64,000 nucleotides of DNA from Actinoallomurus sp963823735 (GCA_963823735.1 CAWGMO010000002.1:1984001-2048000), one strand, 5' to 3'; counted from the first letter of the stretch, positions 7,751 to 17,056 are shown. A program made the numbers and translations. Notes: generated from the sequence alone by a model not told the origin.

Positions 7751-8413
7751 CTACCGGAACACCGAGACGCGGGTGCGATGGTGGCGCGGCGTCTCGATCT
7801 CGTCGACGACGGCCACCGCGAGATCGGCGTGGGACAGGTGGTCCGACGGGGACACGGTGTCGCCGCCGAGCCGGTAGTGGCCCGTGCGGGCTGCGCCCTG
7901 CTCCAGCCGCGCGGGCGGGGTGAGCATGAGCCAGTCGACGGCGGTATCGCGTGCGCGCAGCCGGTCCAGGCCCGCGGCGTGCGCGGCGGCGAACGGCCGG
8001 ATCGCGGCCGGGAAGGCCTCCGGGTCGTCCATCACCGGGCGCCCGGCCGCGTCGCGGAGGTTCGCGAACAGGCCGATCACGAGGAGGCGCGGAACGCCCG
8101 CCTCGGCCAGGCCGTCCAGCAGGGCGTCGGCGGCCTTGACGAAGAAGAGAGGGTCCAGGCCGGCGAACCCCTGGTCGGGGCCGGTGAACGGGGTCACCGC
8201 GTGGACGGCCGCGTCGTGGCGGCCCGCGACGCGGGCGATGCCTTCCGCGTCCGTCACGTCACCTCGCACCACGCGGACGCCGCCGGTCCCGAGATCGGCG
8301 TGTCCGTCCGGGTCGCGGACCACGGCGGTGACGTGGTGCCCGCGCTCACGCGCCTCGGCCGTGACGGCCCGCCCGATCCTGCCGCCGGCCCCGAAGACCA
8401 CTATTTCGCCCAT
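7751..8413 (-). CDS. NAD(P)-binding oxidoreductase (NmrA/SDR-like)
   Basis: A 220-residue atypical short-chain dehydrogenase. MGEIVVFGAGGRIGRAV carries the GxGGxxG dinucleotide motif, followed by VVRDPDGH and GDVTDAEGIARV, typical of NAD(P)H-binding family proteins. No SDR YxxxK catalytic motif is obvious. The gene is divergent from an HxlR regulator across 54 bases that hold symmetrical sites, so it is probably controlled by it, as often seen for redox- or electrophile-sensing HxlR proteins. Confidence 0.8.
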   Translation of the reverse strand: MGEIVVFGAGGRIGRAVTAEARERGHHVTAVVRDPDGHADLGTGGVRVVRGDVTDAEGIARVAGRHDAAVHAVTPFTGPDQGFAGLDPLFFVKAADALLDGLAEAGVPRLLVIGLFANLRDAAGRPVMDDPEAFPAAIRPFAAAHAAGLDRLRARDTAVDWLMLTPPARLEQGAARTGHYRLGGDTVSPSDHLSHADLAVAVVDEIETPRHHRTRVSVFR

Positions 8414-8424
8414 GGACCAGGACG

Positions 8425-8460
8425 GTATCCATAGGATACTGGTTACTTCAACGATACTGG
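8425..8460. promoter_or_regulatory. Putative HxlR operator region
   Basis: GTATCC-ATA-GGATAC (8425-8439) is a perfect inverted repeat, and GATACTGG occurs twice (8435-8442 and 8453-8460). The sites lie between the divergent oxidoreductase and regulator genes and overlap where both promoters must be. HxlR proteins bind such short palindromes. Confidence 0.6.
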
Positions 8461-8467
8461 AGGAGCC

Positions 8468-8857
8468 GTGCCCCAGCCTTTGGACCCGGAGATGTTCGAC
8501 CCCGTCTGCCCCTCCAGCGCCATGCCCGTCCGCATCGGCGACAAGTGGACCGGGATGATCGTGCGCTGCCTCGAAGACGGCCCGAGGCGCTTCACCGAGC
8601 TGAAGGAGCCACTGCGCGCCATCACCCCGAAGGTCCTCACCCAGACCCTGCGGGCGATGGAGCGCGACGGCCTGGTGACGCGCGCCGCCTACGACGAGAA
8701 CCCGCCGCGTGTCGAGTACGAGCTCACGCCGCTCGGGCGCAGCCTGCTGCCCCTCCTGGAGGCCGCGCGCGCCTGGAGCCGCGACCATCTGCCCGCGCTG
8801 CTGGCCGCGCGGGACGCGCACGACCCGTACCCAGGTATCACGTCGAGATCCTCCTAG
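8468..8857 (+). CDS. HxlR family transcriptional regulator
   Basis: A 129-residue winged-helix protein. C(P)SSAMPVRIGDKWTGMIVRCLEDGPRRFTELKEPLRAITPKVLTQTLRAMERDGLVTR is the HxlR signature, with the conserved Cys at residue 15 that often senses oxidants or electrophiles. The GTG start follows ctggaggagcc. It is divergent from the NmrA-like gene and probably represses that gene and itself. Confidence 0.9.
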   Translation: MPQPLDPEMFDPVCPSSAMPVRIGDKWTGMIVRCLEDGPRRFTELKEPLRAITPKVLTQTLRAMERDGLVTRAAYDENPPRVEYELTPLGRSLLPLLEAARAWSRDHLPALLAARDAHDPYPGITSRSS

Positions 8858-8899
8858 CGGGGTAGGAGGATCGCCGCCCAGCGGACCTAGGCTCTGGGC

Positions 8900-10123
8900 A
8901 TGGCGGCTGAACCTCTCGACCGGGTGCTGCGCGTGTTCACGCCCGCCCCACCCGGTCCGCCCCGGCGGCTGCTGAAGGTACGGCGGCTCGACCTGGTCGT
9001 CGCCGCGGACGCCCTGATCACGCTCATCGTGTTCCTCGCCGACAACGCGTGGCTCCAGTCGGAGAACGTCAACCACGGCTCGCCGTACGGGGCCGGGGCC
9101 CTCGTGCTGGTCGCCCTCGTGATCGCGGCGCCGCTCCTGCTGCGGAACCGCCACCCACCGGCCGCGTGGGCCTGCTCGGCGGCGGCCATCGCGTTCTCGG
9201 CGATCCTGCTCGGCTCGCGCGAGGGCATCTCCACGCCGTACATCCCGGGATCGGTCATCGTCTACCTCCTCTGCCTGTACGCCGTGGGGCTGCGGGCCAG
9301 GCGGACTCTCGTGATCGGCGCCGTGGTCACGTCCGTCGTCGGCGCCGCGCTCATCGACGCGAAGACGACCGGGGTCGCGCTGCCCGCGATGCTCCCCCTG
9401 GTCCTCGCCTATGTCGTACGGCTCCGGCGTTCGACCAAGAGCGCGCTGGCCGAGCAGGAGGCGCGCCACGAGGAGGAGACGGCGGTGCTGGAGGAGCGGC
9501 AGCGGATCGCGCGCGAGCTGCACGACGTGGTCGCCCACCACATGGCGGTGATCGCCATTCAGGCCGAGGCCGCGCCGTACAAGGTCGCCGTGCCGCAGCC
9601 CGAGCTGGCCGAGAGTCTGGCGACCATCCGCGCGAGCGCGCTCGACGGCCTCACCGAGCTGCGCCGCATCCTGGGCGTCCTGCGTACGGTCGAGGGCCCG
9701 CAGACGGCGCCGCAGCCCGGCCTGGAACGACTCGACGAGGTGATCGCGTCGGCGCGCAACGGCGGCCTGGCCATCGAGACGTCGGTGACGGGCGAGGCGC
9801 CCGAGCTCCCGGCGGGCGTCGGCCTGTCCGCGCACCGCATCCTGCAGGAGGCGCTCAGCAACGCGATGAAGCACGCGCCCGGCGCGGCCGTGCGCGTCGA
9901 GATCACCTACGACCACCGGCTGCTGCGCCTGCGGATCGCGAACGGCCCCGGCAGCGGGTCCGGCGGCGAGCGGCCGCCGGTCGCCGCGTCCGGCGGCGGC
10001 CACGGCCTGGTCGGCATGCGCGAGCGCGCCGCCATGCTCGGCGGCGAGCTGGGCGCCGGCCCGGCCCCCGGCGGCGGCTTCACGGTCGTCGCCACCCTCC
10101 CCCTCACGGAAGCCCAGCAATGA
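8900..10123 (+). CDS. Sensor histidine kinase, NarL-type (HisKA_3)
   Basis: A 407-residue membrane kinase. Residues 30-170 contain five or six hydrophobic segments; a coiled linker (KSALAEQEARHEEETAVLEERQRI) leads to the dimerisation motif ARELHDVVAHHMAVIA, with the phospho-accepting His at residue 208, and an ATPase domain with GVGLSAHRILQEALSNAMKHA and GGHGLVGMRERA. The stop overlaps the response regulator start (ATGA). Signal unknown; the sensing part is the membrane region itself, as in DesK- or LiaS-like kinases. Confidence 0.9.
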   Translation: MAAEPLDRVLRVFTPAPPGPPRRLLKVRRLDLVVAADALITLIVFLADNAWLQSENVNHGSPYGAGALVLVALVIAAPLLLRNRHPPAAWACSAAAIAFSAILLGSREGISTPYIPGSVIVYLLCLYAVGLRARRTLVIGAVVTSVVGAALIDAKTTGVALPAMLPLVLAYVVRLRRSTKSALAEQEARHEEETAVLEERQRIARELHDVVAHHMAVIAIQAEAAPYKVAVPQPELAESLATIRASALDGLTELRRILGVLRTVEGPQTAPQPGLERLDEVIASARNGGLAIETSVTGEAPELPAGVGLSAHRILQEALSNAMKHAPGAAVRVEITYDHRLLRLRIANGPGSGSGGERPPVAASGGGHGLVGMRERAAMLGGELGAGPAPGGGFTVVATLPLTEAQQ

Positions 10124-10776
10124 TCCGCGTACTCATCGCCGACGACCAGGGAATGGTGCGGTCGGGGTTCTCCATCCTGCTGAACGCCCAGCCCGACATC
10201 GAGGTGGTCGGCGAGGCCGTCGACGGCGAGGAGGCCGTCGCCCGCGCCGCCGAGCTGCGCCCCGACGTCGTGCTCATGGACGTCCGGATGCCCGTGCTCG
10301 ACGGCCTGGCCGCCACCCGGCGCGTCACGGCCGCCGCGGACCCGCCGAAGGTGCTCGTCCTCACGACGTTCGACCTGGACGACTACGTGTACGAGGCGCT
10401 GCGGGCCGGCGCGAGCGGCTTCCTGCTGAAGGACGCCTCGGCCCGCGAGCTGTCGGACGCCGTACGCGTGGTCGCGGGCGGCGACGCCCTGCTCGCGCCC
10501 GCCGTGACCCGCAGGCTCATCTCCGAGTTCGCCCGCATGGGCGCGCCGCGCGGCCCTGACCCACGGCGCGCCGAGGGCCTCACCGAACGCGAGTCCGAGG
10601 TGCTCGGCCTGGTGGCGCGCGGCATGTCCAACTCCGAGATCGCCGCCCGCCTCGTCGTGGCCGAGCAGACGGTGAAGACGCACGTGGGGCGCATCCTGAT
10701 GAAGCTCGGCCTGCGCGACCGCACCCAGGCGGTCGTGTACGCGTACGAGACCGGTCTCGTACGACCCGGCGAGTGA
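10120..10776 (+). CDS. Two-component response regulator, NarL/LuxR type
   Basis: A 218-residue product. The receiver domain starts MIRVLIADDQGMVRSGF, with phosphorylation Asp in VVLMDVRMP (about residue 54), Thr in LTTFD and Lys in LLKDA. The C-terminal LuxR HTH reads LTERESEVLGLVARGMSNSEIAARL...VKTHVGRI. It overlaps the upstream kinase gene by four bases, so the two form a coupled pair. Targets are unknown. Confidence 0.93.
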   Translation: MIRVLIADDQGMVRSGFSILLNAQPDIEVVGEAVDGEEAVARAAELRPDVVLMDVRMPVLDGLAATRRVTAAADPPKVLVLTTFDLDDYVYEALRAGASGFLLKDASARELSDAVRVVAGGDALLAPAVTRRLISEFARMGAPRGPDPRRAEGLTERESEVLGLVARGMSNSEIAARLVVAEQTVKTHVGRILMKLGLRDRTQAVVYAYETGLVRPGE

Positions 10777-10828
10777 CAGGCCGCTCCTCCTCGCGGCCCG
10801 TGTGCGCTGGGTCGGGTGCTCAGGTGGG

Positions 10829-12013
10829 ATGGTGGACCGTGTGAAGAGCGACCGCGACATCCGGGAACTGACCACCGAGCGGCTCGAGCAGGCCATGAGT
10901 TCGCTCGGTACCGCCGCCACGGCCAGCATGGAGGAGCGCCTGCCGTGGTTCCGTGTGATGTCGGCCGAGTACCGCTCCTGGGTCGGGCTGGTCGCCCAGG
11001 CGGGCATCGCCGGGTTCGTCGAGTGGTTCAAGCACGAGGAGAAGATCCGGCCGGCCATCGCCGGTGAGGTGTTCGGCACCGCGCCACGCGAGCTGATGCG
11101 CGCGGTGCGCCTCCAGCAGACCGTCGAGGTCGTACGCGTCGTCATCGACGTCGTCGAGTCGCAGGTCAACGAGCTCGCGGTGCCCGGCGGCGAGACCCAG
11201 CTGCGGGAGGCCATCCTCCGCTACACCCGTGAGGTCGCCTTCGGGGCCGCCCAGGTGTACGCGCGTGCGGCCGAGACCCGCGGGGCCTGGGACGCCCGCC
11301 TGGAGGCGTTGATCGTCGACGCCCTGCTGCGCGGCGAGGTCGACGAGTCCCTGCACTCGTGGGCCGCCGCGCTCGGCTGGGCGTCCACGTCGGTGGCGGT
11401 CATGGCCGGCCACACGCCCGAGGACGAGGCCGAGGCCGTGATCGACGACATCCGCATCGCCTCGCGCCGCGCACGCGTCGACGTGCTCGCCGGGGTGCAG
11501 GGCAGCCGGCTCATCGTCATCGTCGGCGGCGCGGAGGACCCCCTGACCGCGGCGAAGCCGTTCACGCCGAAGTTCGGGCCGGGCCCGGTCGTGGTCGGCC
11601 CCCGCGTCGACGACCTGTACGCCGCCACCGGGTCGGCGCGCGCGGCGCTCGCGGGCCTGCAGGCGGTGACCGGCTGGCCGGACGCCCCGCGCCCGGTGCT
11701 CGCCGGCGACCTGCTGGCCGAACGCGCCCTCGACGGCGACCAGGACGCCCGCGAGTACCTCGTGGAGGAGGTCTACGAACCCCTCCAGGCGGCCGGCGCC
11801 CCGCTGCTCGACACTCTGACGACCTATCTGGAGCAGGGGTCGTCGCTGGAGGCCACCGCGCGGCTGTTGTTCGTCCATCCGAATACGGTGCGTTACCGTT
11901 TGAGGCGTGTGACCGAGTTGACCGGCTATGTCCCTGCCGACGGGCGGGCCGCTTTCACGCTGAGAATTGCCCTGGTACTGGGCCGTTTCGCGTCACGACC
12001 CCTCAACTTGTAG
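10829..12013 (+). CDS. fasR: PucR-family regulator, probable FasR-like activator of the fab operon
   Basis: A 394-residue product with a central GGDEF-like/PucR region and a C-terminal HTH (LEATARLLFVHPNTVRYRLRRVTEL). It sits immediately upstream of fabD, fabH, acpP and fabF in the same order as Streptomyces fasR, whose product is known to activate that operon, so the same role is inferred. The start is uncertain: ATG 10829, GTG 10802 or GTG 10841 are all in frame; for 10841 the aggtggg sequence would be a well-spaced RBS. Confidence 0.8.
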   Translation: MVDRVKSDRDIRELTTERLEQAMSSLGTAATASMEERLPWFRVMSAEYRSWVGLVAQAGIAGFVEWFKHEEKIRPAIAGEVFGTAPRELMRAVRLQQTVEVVRVVIDVVESQVNELAVPGGETQLREAILRYTREVAFGAAQVYARAAETRGAWDARLEALIVDALLRGEVDESLHSWAAALGWASTSVAVMAGHTPEDEAEAVIDDIRIASRRARVDVLAGVQGSRLIVIVGGAEDPLTAAKPFTPKFGPGPVVVGPRVDDLYAATGSARAALAGLQAVTGWPDAPRPVLAGDLLAERALDGDQDAREYLVEEVYEPLQAAGAPLLDTLTTYLEQGSSLEATARLLFVHPNTVRYRLRRVTELTGYVPADGRAAFTLRIALVLGRFASRPLNL

Positions 12014-12074
12014 GAGTCGCACAAGGCTTGCCGCCTGAACTTCGTACCTCACCGCATGAACATGGCGGACTCCT

Positions 12075-12086
12075 ACAGTGCACTGT
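12075..12086. promoter_or_regulatory. Palindrome in front of fabD, candidate operator
   Basis: ACAGTGCACTGT is a perfect 12-base palindrome ending eight bases before the fabD GTG. Its position over the promoter/leader of the fatty acid operon makes it a candidate regulator site (FasR or another lipid sensor) or a leader hairpin. No direct evidence for either. Confidence 0.4.
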
Positions 12087-12093
12087 TGGATGC

Positions 12094-13029
12094 GTGCTCG
12101 TTATCGCCGCGCCCGGCCAGGGCGCCCAAGTTCCGGGATTCCTCAACGCGTGGCTCGAGGTTCCGGGGGTAGCCGACCGCCTCACCTGGTGGTCGGCCGT
12201 CACCGGTCTCGACCTGATCCGCTACGGCACGACCGCCGACGCCGACGAGATCCGCGACACCGCTGTCGCGCAGCCTCTTCTCGTCAGCTCGGCTCTCGCC
12301 GCCTACGAGGTCCTCGGACTCACCCCTGGTCTCACGGCGGGGCACAGCGTGGGCGAACTCGCCGCCGCCGCGATCTCAGGCGTCCTGACGCCCGAGGCCG
12401 CGCTGGTGCTCGTCCGCGAACGCGGCCGTGCGATGGCCGAGGCGGCCACCGCCGCCGAGACCGGCATGACGGCGGTCCTCGGCGGTGACGCCGACGAGGT
12501 CCTCGCCGCGATCGAGAAGTACGGCCTGACCCCCGCGAACGCCAATGGCACCGGCCATATCGTCGCGGCGGGCCTGCTGGAGCAGCTGGAAGCGCTGAAG
12601 GAGAACCCCCCGGCGAAGGCCCGGCTGCGTCCGCTCAGTGTGGCGGGTGCGTTCCACACCGAGCACATGGCACCCGCGACAGAGGTTCTCAAGAGCCTCA
12701 TCCCGGGAATGCCAGTAACCGATCCGGTGATCCCGGTTCTCTCCAACCGCGACGGCGCTGTCGTGGAGCACGGCCAGGAGTTCGTCGCCCGGCTCGCGGA
12801 ACAAGTGAGCAGGCCGGTGCGCTGGGACTCCTGTATGAGCACGATGTCGGACCTCGGCGTCACGGCGATCATCGAACTCCCCCCGGCGGGAACTCTCGCG
12901 GGCATCGCCCGGCGAGCGCTTCCGGGCGTCGAGATCGTCGCGCTCAAGACTCCGGACGATCTGGGCAAGGCGCGCGCCCTGATCGCACAGGAGACGCGCC
13001 ACACTGACGACACCTTGGAGAACGCGTGA
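12094..13029 (+). CDS. fabD: Malonyl-CoA:ACP transacylase
   Basis: A 311-residue product starting VLVIAAPGQGAQ (GTG), the family N-terminus with the GQGAQ oxyanion motif. The nucleophile elbow GHSVGE places Ser85; the catalytic His is in GAFHTEHM. It loads malonate onto ACP for fatty acid elongation. It is the first gene of the fab operon; its stop overlaps the fabH start (GTGA). Confidence 0.95.
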   Translation: MLVIAAPGQGAQVPGFLNAWLEVPGVADRLTWWSAVTGLDLIRYGTTADADEIRDTAVAQPLLVSSALAAYEVLGLTPGLTAGHSVGELAAAAISGVLTPEAALVLVRERGRAMAEAATAAETGMTAVLGGDADEVLAAIEKYGLTPANANGTGHIVAAGLLEQLEALKENPPAKARLRPLSVAGAFHTEHMAPATEVLKSLIPGMPVTDPVIPVLSNRDGAVVEHGQEFVARLAEQVSRPVRWDSCMSTMSDLGVTAIIELPPAGTLAGIARRALPGVEIVALKTPDDLGKARALIAQETRHTDDTLENA

Positions 13030-13991
13030 CGTCTTTCCAGCTCCGTAACGGCGCCCCTGGGGCGCGTATCCTCGCCTTCGGCCACTACCAGCCGTCCAAG
13101 GTCGTCACCAACGACGACCTGGCCGCGACGATGGACACCAACGACGCGTGGATCCAGAGCCGCGTCGGCATCAAGCAGCGCCGCATCGCGGGTCCGGACG
13201 AGAGCGTCGTCGACATGGCCGTCGCCGCGGGCGGCAAGGCCCTCGCGAACAGCGGCCTCACCCCGGCCGACATCGACCTGGTCATCGTCGCCACCTGCAC
13301 GCAGGAGGCACAGATCCCCAACGCGTCGGCGAGCGTCGCCAGCCGCCTCGGCATCATGGCGCCCGGCGCCTACGACGTGAACGCCGCGTGCGCGGGCTTC
13401 TGCTACGCGCTCAACAACGCCTCCGACGCGATCCGTACCGGCTCGGCGCGCAACGTGCTCGTGGTCGGCTCGGAGAAGCTGTCGCAGTGGGTCGACTGGA
13501 CCGACCGCTCCACCTCGATCATCTTCGCCGACGGCGCGGGCGCCGCGGTGCTGACCGGCTCCGACGAGCCGGGCGTCGGCCCGGTAGTGTGGGGCAGCGC
13601 CGGCGACCTGGCCGAGAAGATCTACATCAAGGACCGCAACGGCTTCCTCTTCCAGGAAGGCCAGGCCGTGTTCCGCTGGGCCACCACCGCGCTGCACCCG
13701 GTGGCCAAGGAGGCCTGCGACCGTGCCGGGGTCGACCCGTCCGAGCTGGCGGCGTTCATCCCGCACCAGGCCAACCTCCGCATCATCGAGGCCATCGCGC
13801 GCAGGCTGAAGGCCGTCAACGCGGTCGTGGCCGACGACATCGTGAACGCCGGGAACACCTCGGCGGCCTCGATCCCGCTCGCCCTCTCGCGTCTCATCGA
13901 GCGCGGCGAGGTTCCCTCCGGCGCTCCGGCCCTGCTCATCGGGTTCGGGGCGGGCATGACGTACGCGGCCCAGGTGATCGAGATCCCGTGA
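13026..13991 (+). CDS. fabH: Beta-ketoacyl-ACP synthase III
   Basis: A 321-residue condensing enzyme that starts fatty acid synthesis by joining an acyl-CoA primer to malonyl-ACP. The catalytic triad is complete: Cys122 in NAACAGFCYAL, His in IPHQANLRI, Asn in VNAGNTSAAS. In actinomycetes the enzyme often prefers branched primers, giving iso/anteiso fatty acids. GTG start overlaps fabD by four bases. Confidence 0.95.
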   Translation: MTSFQLRNGAPGARILAFGHYQPSKVVTNDDLAATMDTNDAWIQSRVGIKQRRIAGPDESVVDMAVAAGGKALANSGLTPADIDLVIVATCTQEAQIPNASASVASRLGIMAPGAYDVNAACAGFCYALNNASDAIRTGSARNVLVVGSEKLSQWVDWTDRSTSIIFADGAGAAVLTGSDEPGVGPVVWGSAGDLAEKIYIKDRNGFLFQEGQAVFRWATTALHPVAKEACDRAGVDPSELAAFIPHQANLRIIEAIARRLKAVNAVVADDIVNAGNTSAASIPLALSRLIERGEVPSGAPALLIGFGAGMTYAAQVIEIP

Positions 13992-14050
13992 CCGGGATCT
14001 CGCACCACGGTCCGCGATACCAGGTAAAACAACACAAGGAGAACTAACAC

Positions 14051-14305
14051 ATGGCACTGTCCGAGCAGGCGATCCTCGAAGGTCTCGGCAACATCGTCGA
14101 GGAGATCGCGGGTGTCCCCGCCGCCGACGTGACCCCCGACAAGTCCTTCGTCGACGACCTCGACATCGACTCCCTGTCGATGGTCGAGATCGCGGTGGCC
14201 GCCCAGGACGAGTTCAAGGTCGAGATCCCCGACGACGACCTGAAGAACCTGAAGACGGTGAAGGACGTCGTCGTCTACGTCCAGAGCAAGGACGTCTCCG
14301 CCTGA
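14051..14305 (+). CDS. acpP: Acyl carrier protein
   Basis: An 84-residue acidic protein with the phosphopantetheine site DDLDIDSLSMVE, Ser41. The ATG follows caaggagaactaacac. Its place between fabH and fabF marks it as the ACP of primary fatty acid synthesis rather than of a polyketide pathway. Confidence 0.95.
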   Translation: MALSEQAILEGLGNIVEEIAGVPAADVTPDKSFVDDLDIDSLSMVEIAVAAQDEFKVEIPDDDLKNLKTVKDVVVYVQSKDVSA

Positions 14306-14335
14306 GTGCGGACCGCAAAAGGAGAGCGTGACCAC

Positions 14336-15607
14336 ATGAACACCTCCGTCGTCGTGACCGGACTCGGGGCGACCACGCCACTCGGCGGAGACGTGGCGTC
14401 CACCTGGTCCGCTCTTCTCGCGGGCCGCTCCGGTGTGAAGCGCATCGAGGCCGAGTGGGTCGAGAACCTCCCGGTCAAGATCGCTGCGACCATCGCGGTC
14501 GAGCCCTCCGAGGTTCTGCCGAAGCACCGGCTGCGCAGGCTCGACCGCTGTGAGCAGTTCGCGCTGATCGCCGCGCACGAGGCGTGGCGTGACGCCGGCC
14601 TCGCCCTCGGCGAGGAAGGCGCCGCCGGTGCGGTGGACGGCTTCCGCGTCGACTCCGACCGGGTCGGCGCCGTCGTCTCCAGCGGCATCGGCGGGATCAC
14701 CACCACTCTCAACAGCTACGACACGCTGCTTGAGAAGGGCTGGCAGCGCGTCTCGCCGTTCGCCGTGCCGATGCTCATGCCCAACGGCGCCGCCGGCTGG
14801 GTCAGCATCGAGTTCGGCGCCCAGGCCGGCGCGCACGCGGTGGCGAGCGCCTGCGCCTCCAGCGCCGAGGCGATCGGCTACGGCATCGACATGATCCGCG
14901 CCGGGCGGGCCGACATCGTCATCGCGGGGGGCACCGAGGCGGCGATCCACCAGCTCAACATCGCCGCCTTCTCCTCGATGCGCGCCATGTCGACCCGCAA
15001 CGACGAGCCCGAACGCGCCTCGCGGCCGTACGACAAGAACCGCGACGGCTTCGTGCTCGGCGAGGGCTCCGGCATCGTGATCCTCGAGTCCGAGGAGCAC
15101 GCGAAGGCCCGTGGCGCGCGGATCTACGGCGTCGCGGCCGGCGTGGGCTACTCCGCCGACGCCCATGACATCGTGCAGAACAACGCCGATGGCATGGCGA
15201 AGGCGATGGGGCGCGCGCTGAAGGACGCCGGCGTCGAACCGTCCGACATCGTGCACATCAACGCGCACGGCACCTCCACCCCGATCGGCGACATCGGCGA
15301 GATCAAGGCGATCAGGCAGGCCTTCGGCGACGCCGCGGACCAGATCATCGTGACCAGCACCAAGTCGATGACCGGTCACCTTCTCGGGGGCACCGGCGCG
15401 GTGGAGTCGATCGCGACGCTGCTGGCGCTCCGCGACGGGCTCGTCCCGCCGACCATCAACCTCGAAGATGTCGATGACGACATCGACATCGACATCGCAC
15501 GGGGTGAGGCACGCAAGCTTCCCAGCGGCCCGGCGGCCGCTCTGAACAACTCGTTCGGCTTCGGCGGGCACAACGTGTGCGTCGTATTCAGGAGGCATGA
15601 GTCGTGA
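14336..15607 (+). CDS. fabF: Beta-ketoacyl-ACP synthase II
   Basis: A 423-residue elongation condensing enzyme: Cys173 in SACASSAEAIGYG, His in HINAHGTSTPIGD, Lys/His in TKSMTGHLLGGTGAVE. The ATG at 14336 follows aaaaggagagcg; the in-frame GTG at 14306 is less suitable. The stop overlaps the carboxyltransferase start (GTGA). Confidence 0.95.
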   Translation: MNTSVVVTGLGATTPLGGDVASTWSALLAGRSGVKRIEAEWVENLPVKIAATIAVEPSEVLPKHRLRRLDRCEQFALIAAHEAWRDAGLALGEEGAAGAVDGFRVDSDRVGAVVSSGIGGITTTLNSYDTLLEKGWQRVSPFAVPMLMPNGAAGWVSIEFGAQAGAHAVASACASSAEAIGYGIDMIRAGRADIVIAGGTEAAIHQLNIAAFSSMRAMSTRNDEPERASRPYDKNRDGFVLGEGSGIVILESEEHAKARGARIYGVAAGVGYSADAHDIVQNNADGMAKAMGRALKDAGVEPSDIVHINAHGTSTPIGDIGEIKAIRQAFGDAADQIIVTSTKSMTGHLLGGTGAVESIATLLALRDGLVPPTINLEDVDDDIDIDIARGEARKLPSGPAAALNNSFGFGGHNVCVVFRRHES

Positions 15608-17043
15608 CCGTTGTCGACAGTCGCACCACTGCTCCGATCGCCGACGAGCTGGTGGAGGTCGCGCGTGACCCGCGCGACCCGCGTACACGCCTCGAAGCTC
15701 TCTTCGACGAGGGGTCCCTGCGGCTCCTCACCGACGAGAACACCAGCGGAGCGCTCTCGGGCGTCGGCCGCGTCGAGGGCATGCCGGTCGTGGCGTTCGC
15801 CAGTGACCCTCGCATCCAGGGCGGCGCCATGGGCGCCGAGGGGTGCGAGGCCATGGTGTACGCCTACGACCACGCGGTACGCGAGCGGCTGCCGATCATC
15901 GGACTCTGGCACTCCGGCGGGGCACGCCTCGCCGAGGGTGTCGAGTCCCTGCACGGTGTGGGCAGGATCTTCGCGGCGATGACGCGGGCCTCCGGGCTCG
16001 TGCCGCAGATCTCGGTCGTGCTCGGCGCCGCCGCGGGCGGCGCCGCGTACGGCCCGGCCCTCACCGACATCGTCATCCTGTCCGAGGGCGGCCGCATCTT
16101 CGTGACCGGCCCGGACGTCGTACGCTCGGTGACCGGCGAAGAGGTCGACATGGCGGCGCTGGGCGGCCCTGAGCCGCACAGCAAGCGCAGCGGTGTCGTC
16201 CACGTCGTCGCCAAGACCGACACCGAGGCGATCGTCAAGGCCCGGCGGGTGGCCACGCTGCTCGGCCACCAGAGCCGGATGAACCCCGACCTCGTCACCG
16301 AGGTCGACCTCGGTGACGTGCTGCCGGAGAACCGCCGCCGCGCGTACGACGTGCACCCGATCGTCAACGGGATGCTCGACGACCCGGCGGAGTCCATCGA
16401 GCTGCACCCCAAGTGGGCGCCGAACATCACCACGACGCTGGGCCGTCTCGGCGGCCGTACCGTGGGCGTCATCGCCAACAACCCGATGCGCCTCGGCGGC
16501 TGCCTCGACTCCACGTCGGCGGAGAAGGCGTCCCGTTTCGTCCGCATGTGCGACAGTTTCGGCATTCCGCTGATCGTCATCGTCGACGTGCCCGGCTACC
16601 TCCCCGGAGTCGGCCAGGAGCACGACGGCGTCGTACGCCGCGGCGCCAAGCTGCTGCACGCGTTCGCCGAGGCCGTGGTGCCGCGGGTGACGCTAGTGAC
16701 CCGCAAGTCCTACGGCGGCGCGTACATCGCGATGAACTCCCGCTCGCTGGGCGCGACCAAGGTCTTCGCCTGGCCGACGGCCGAGATCGCGGTCATGGGC
16801 GCCGTCGCCGCCGTGCGGATCCTGCACCGCCGCAAGCTCGCCGCCGTACCCGACGAGGAGCGCCACGCCCTGGAGGAGCAGCTCGCCGCCGAGCACGAGA
16901 AGATCGCCGGTGGCCTCCAGCGCGCCCGCGACCTGGGCGTCATCGACGAGGTCATCGACCCGAAGACGACGCGGCGCGCCATCGCGCTGGCGATCGCCGA
17001 GGCGACGCCCGCGCGCGGCTCGCACGGCAACATCCCCCTCTGA
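15604..17043 (+). CDS. Acyl-CoA carboxylase beta (carboxyltransferase) subunit, AccD6-like
   Basis: A 479-residue biotin-dependent carboxyltransferase with both crotonase-like halves: N-terminal GLWHSGGARLAEGVESL and VLGAAAGGAAYGPALTD, C-terminal VDVPGYLPGVGQEHDGVVRRGAKLL and SYGGAYIAMNSRSLGA. It makes malonyl-CoA (or methylmalonyl-CoA) with a biotinylated alpha subunit encoded elsewhere. Placement as last gene of a fab operon recalls mycobacterial accD6 after kasA/kasB and suggests it supplies malonyl-CoA for this pathway. Confidence 0.9.
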   Translation: MTVVDSRTTAPIADELVEVARDPRDPRTRLEALFDEGSLRLLTDENTSGALSGVGRVEGMPVVAFASDPRIQGGAMGAEGCEAMVYAYDHAVRERLPIIGLWHSGGARLAEGVESLHGVGRIFAAMTRASGLVPQISVVLGAAAGGAAYGPALTDIVILSEGGRIFVTGPDVVRSVTGEEVDMAALGGPEPHSKRSGVVHVVAKTDTEAIVKARRVATLLGHQSRMNPDLVTEVDLGDVLPENRRRAYDVHPIVNGMLDDPAESIELHPKWAPNITTTLGRLGGRTVGVIANNPMRLGGCLDSTSAEKASRFVRMCDSFGIPLIVIVDVPGYLPGVGQEHDGVVRRGAKLLHAFAEAVVPRVTLVTRKSYGGAYIAMNSRSLGATKVFAWPTAEIAVMGAVAAVRILHRRKLAAVPDEERHALEEQLAAEHEKIAGGLQRARDLGVIDEVIDPKTTRRAIALAIAEATPARGSHGNIPL

Positions 17044-17056
17044 GGGAACCAGAACC

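Noticed and set aside
7751..10120. Minus-strand frame of 789 codons spanning the regulator and kinase genes
   Set aside because: Only its end (to 8413) encodes a real protein; the rest is antisense to the HxlR and histidine kinase genes, which have complete motifs.
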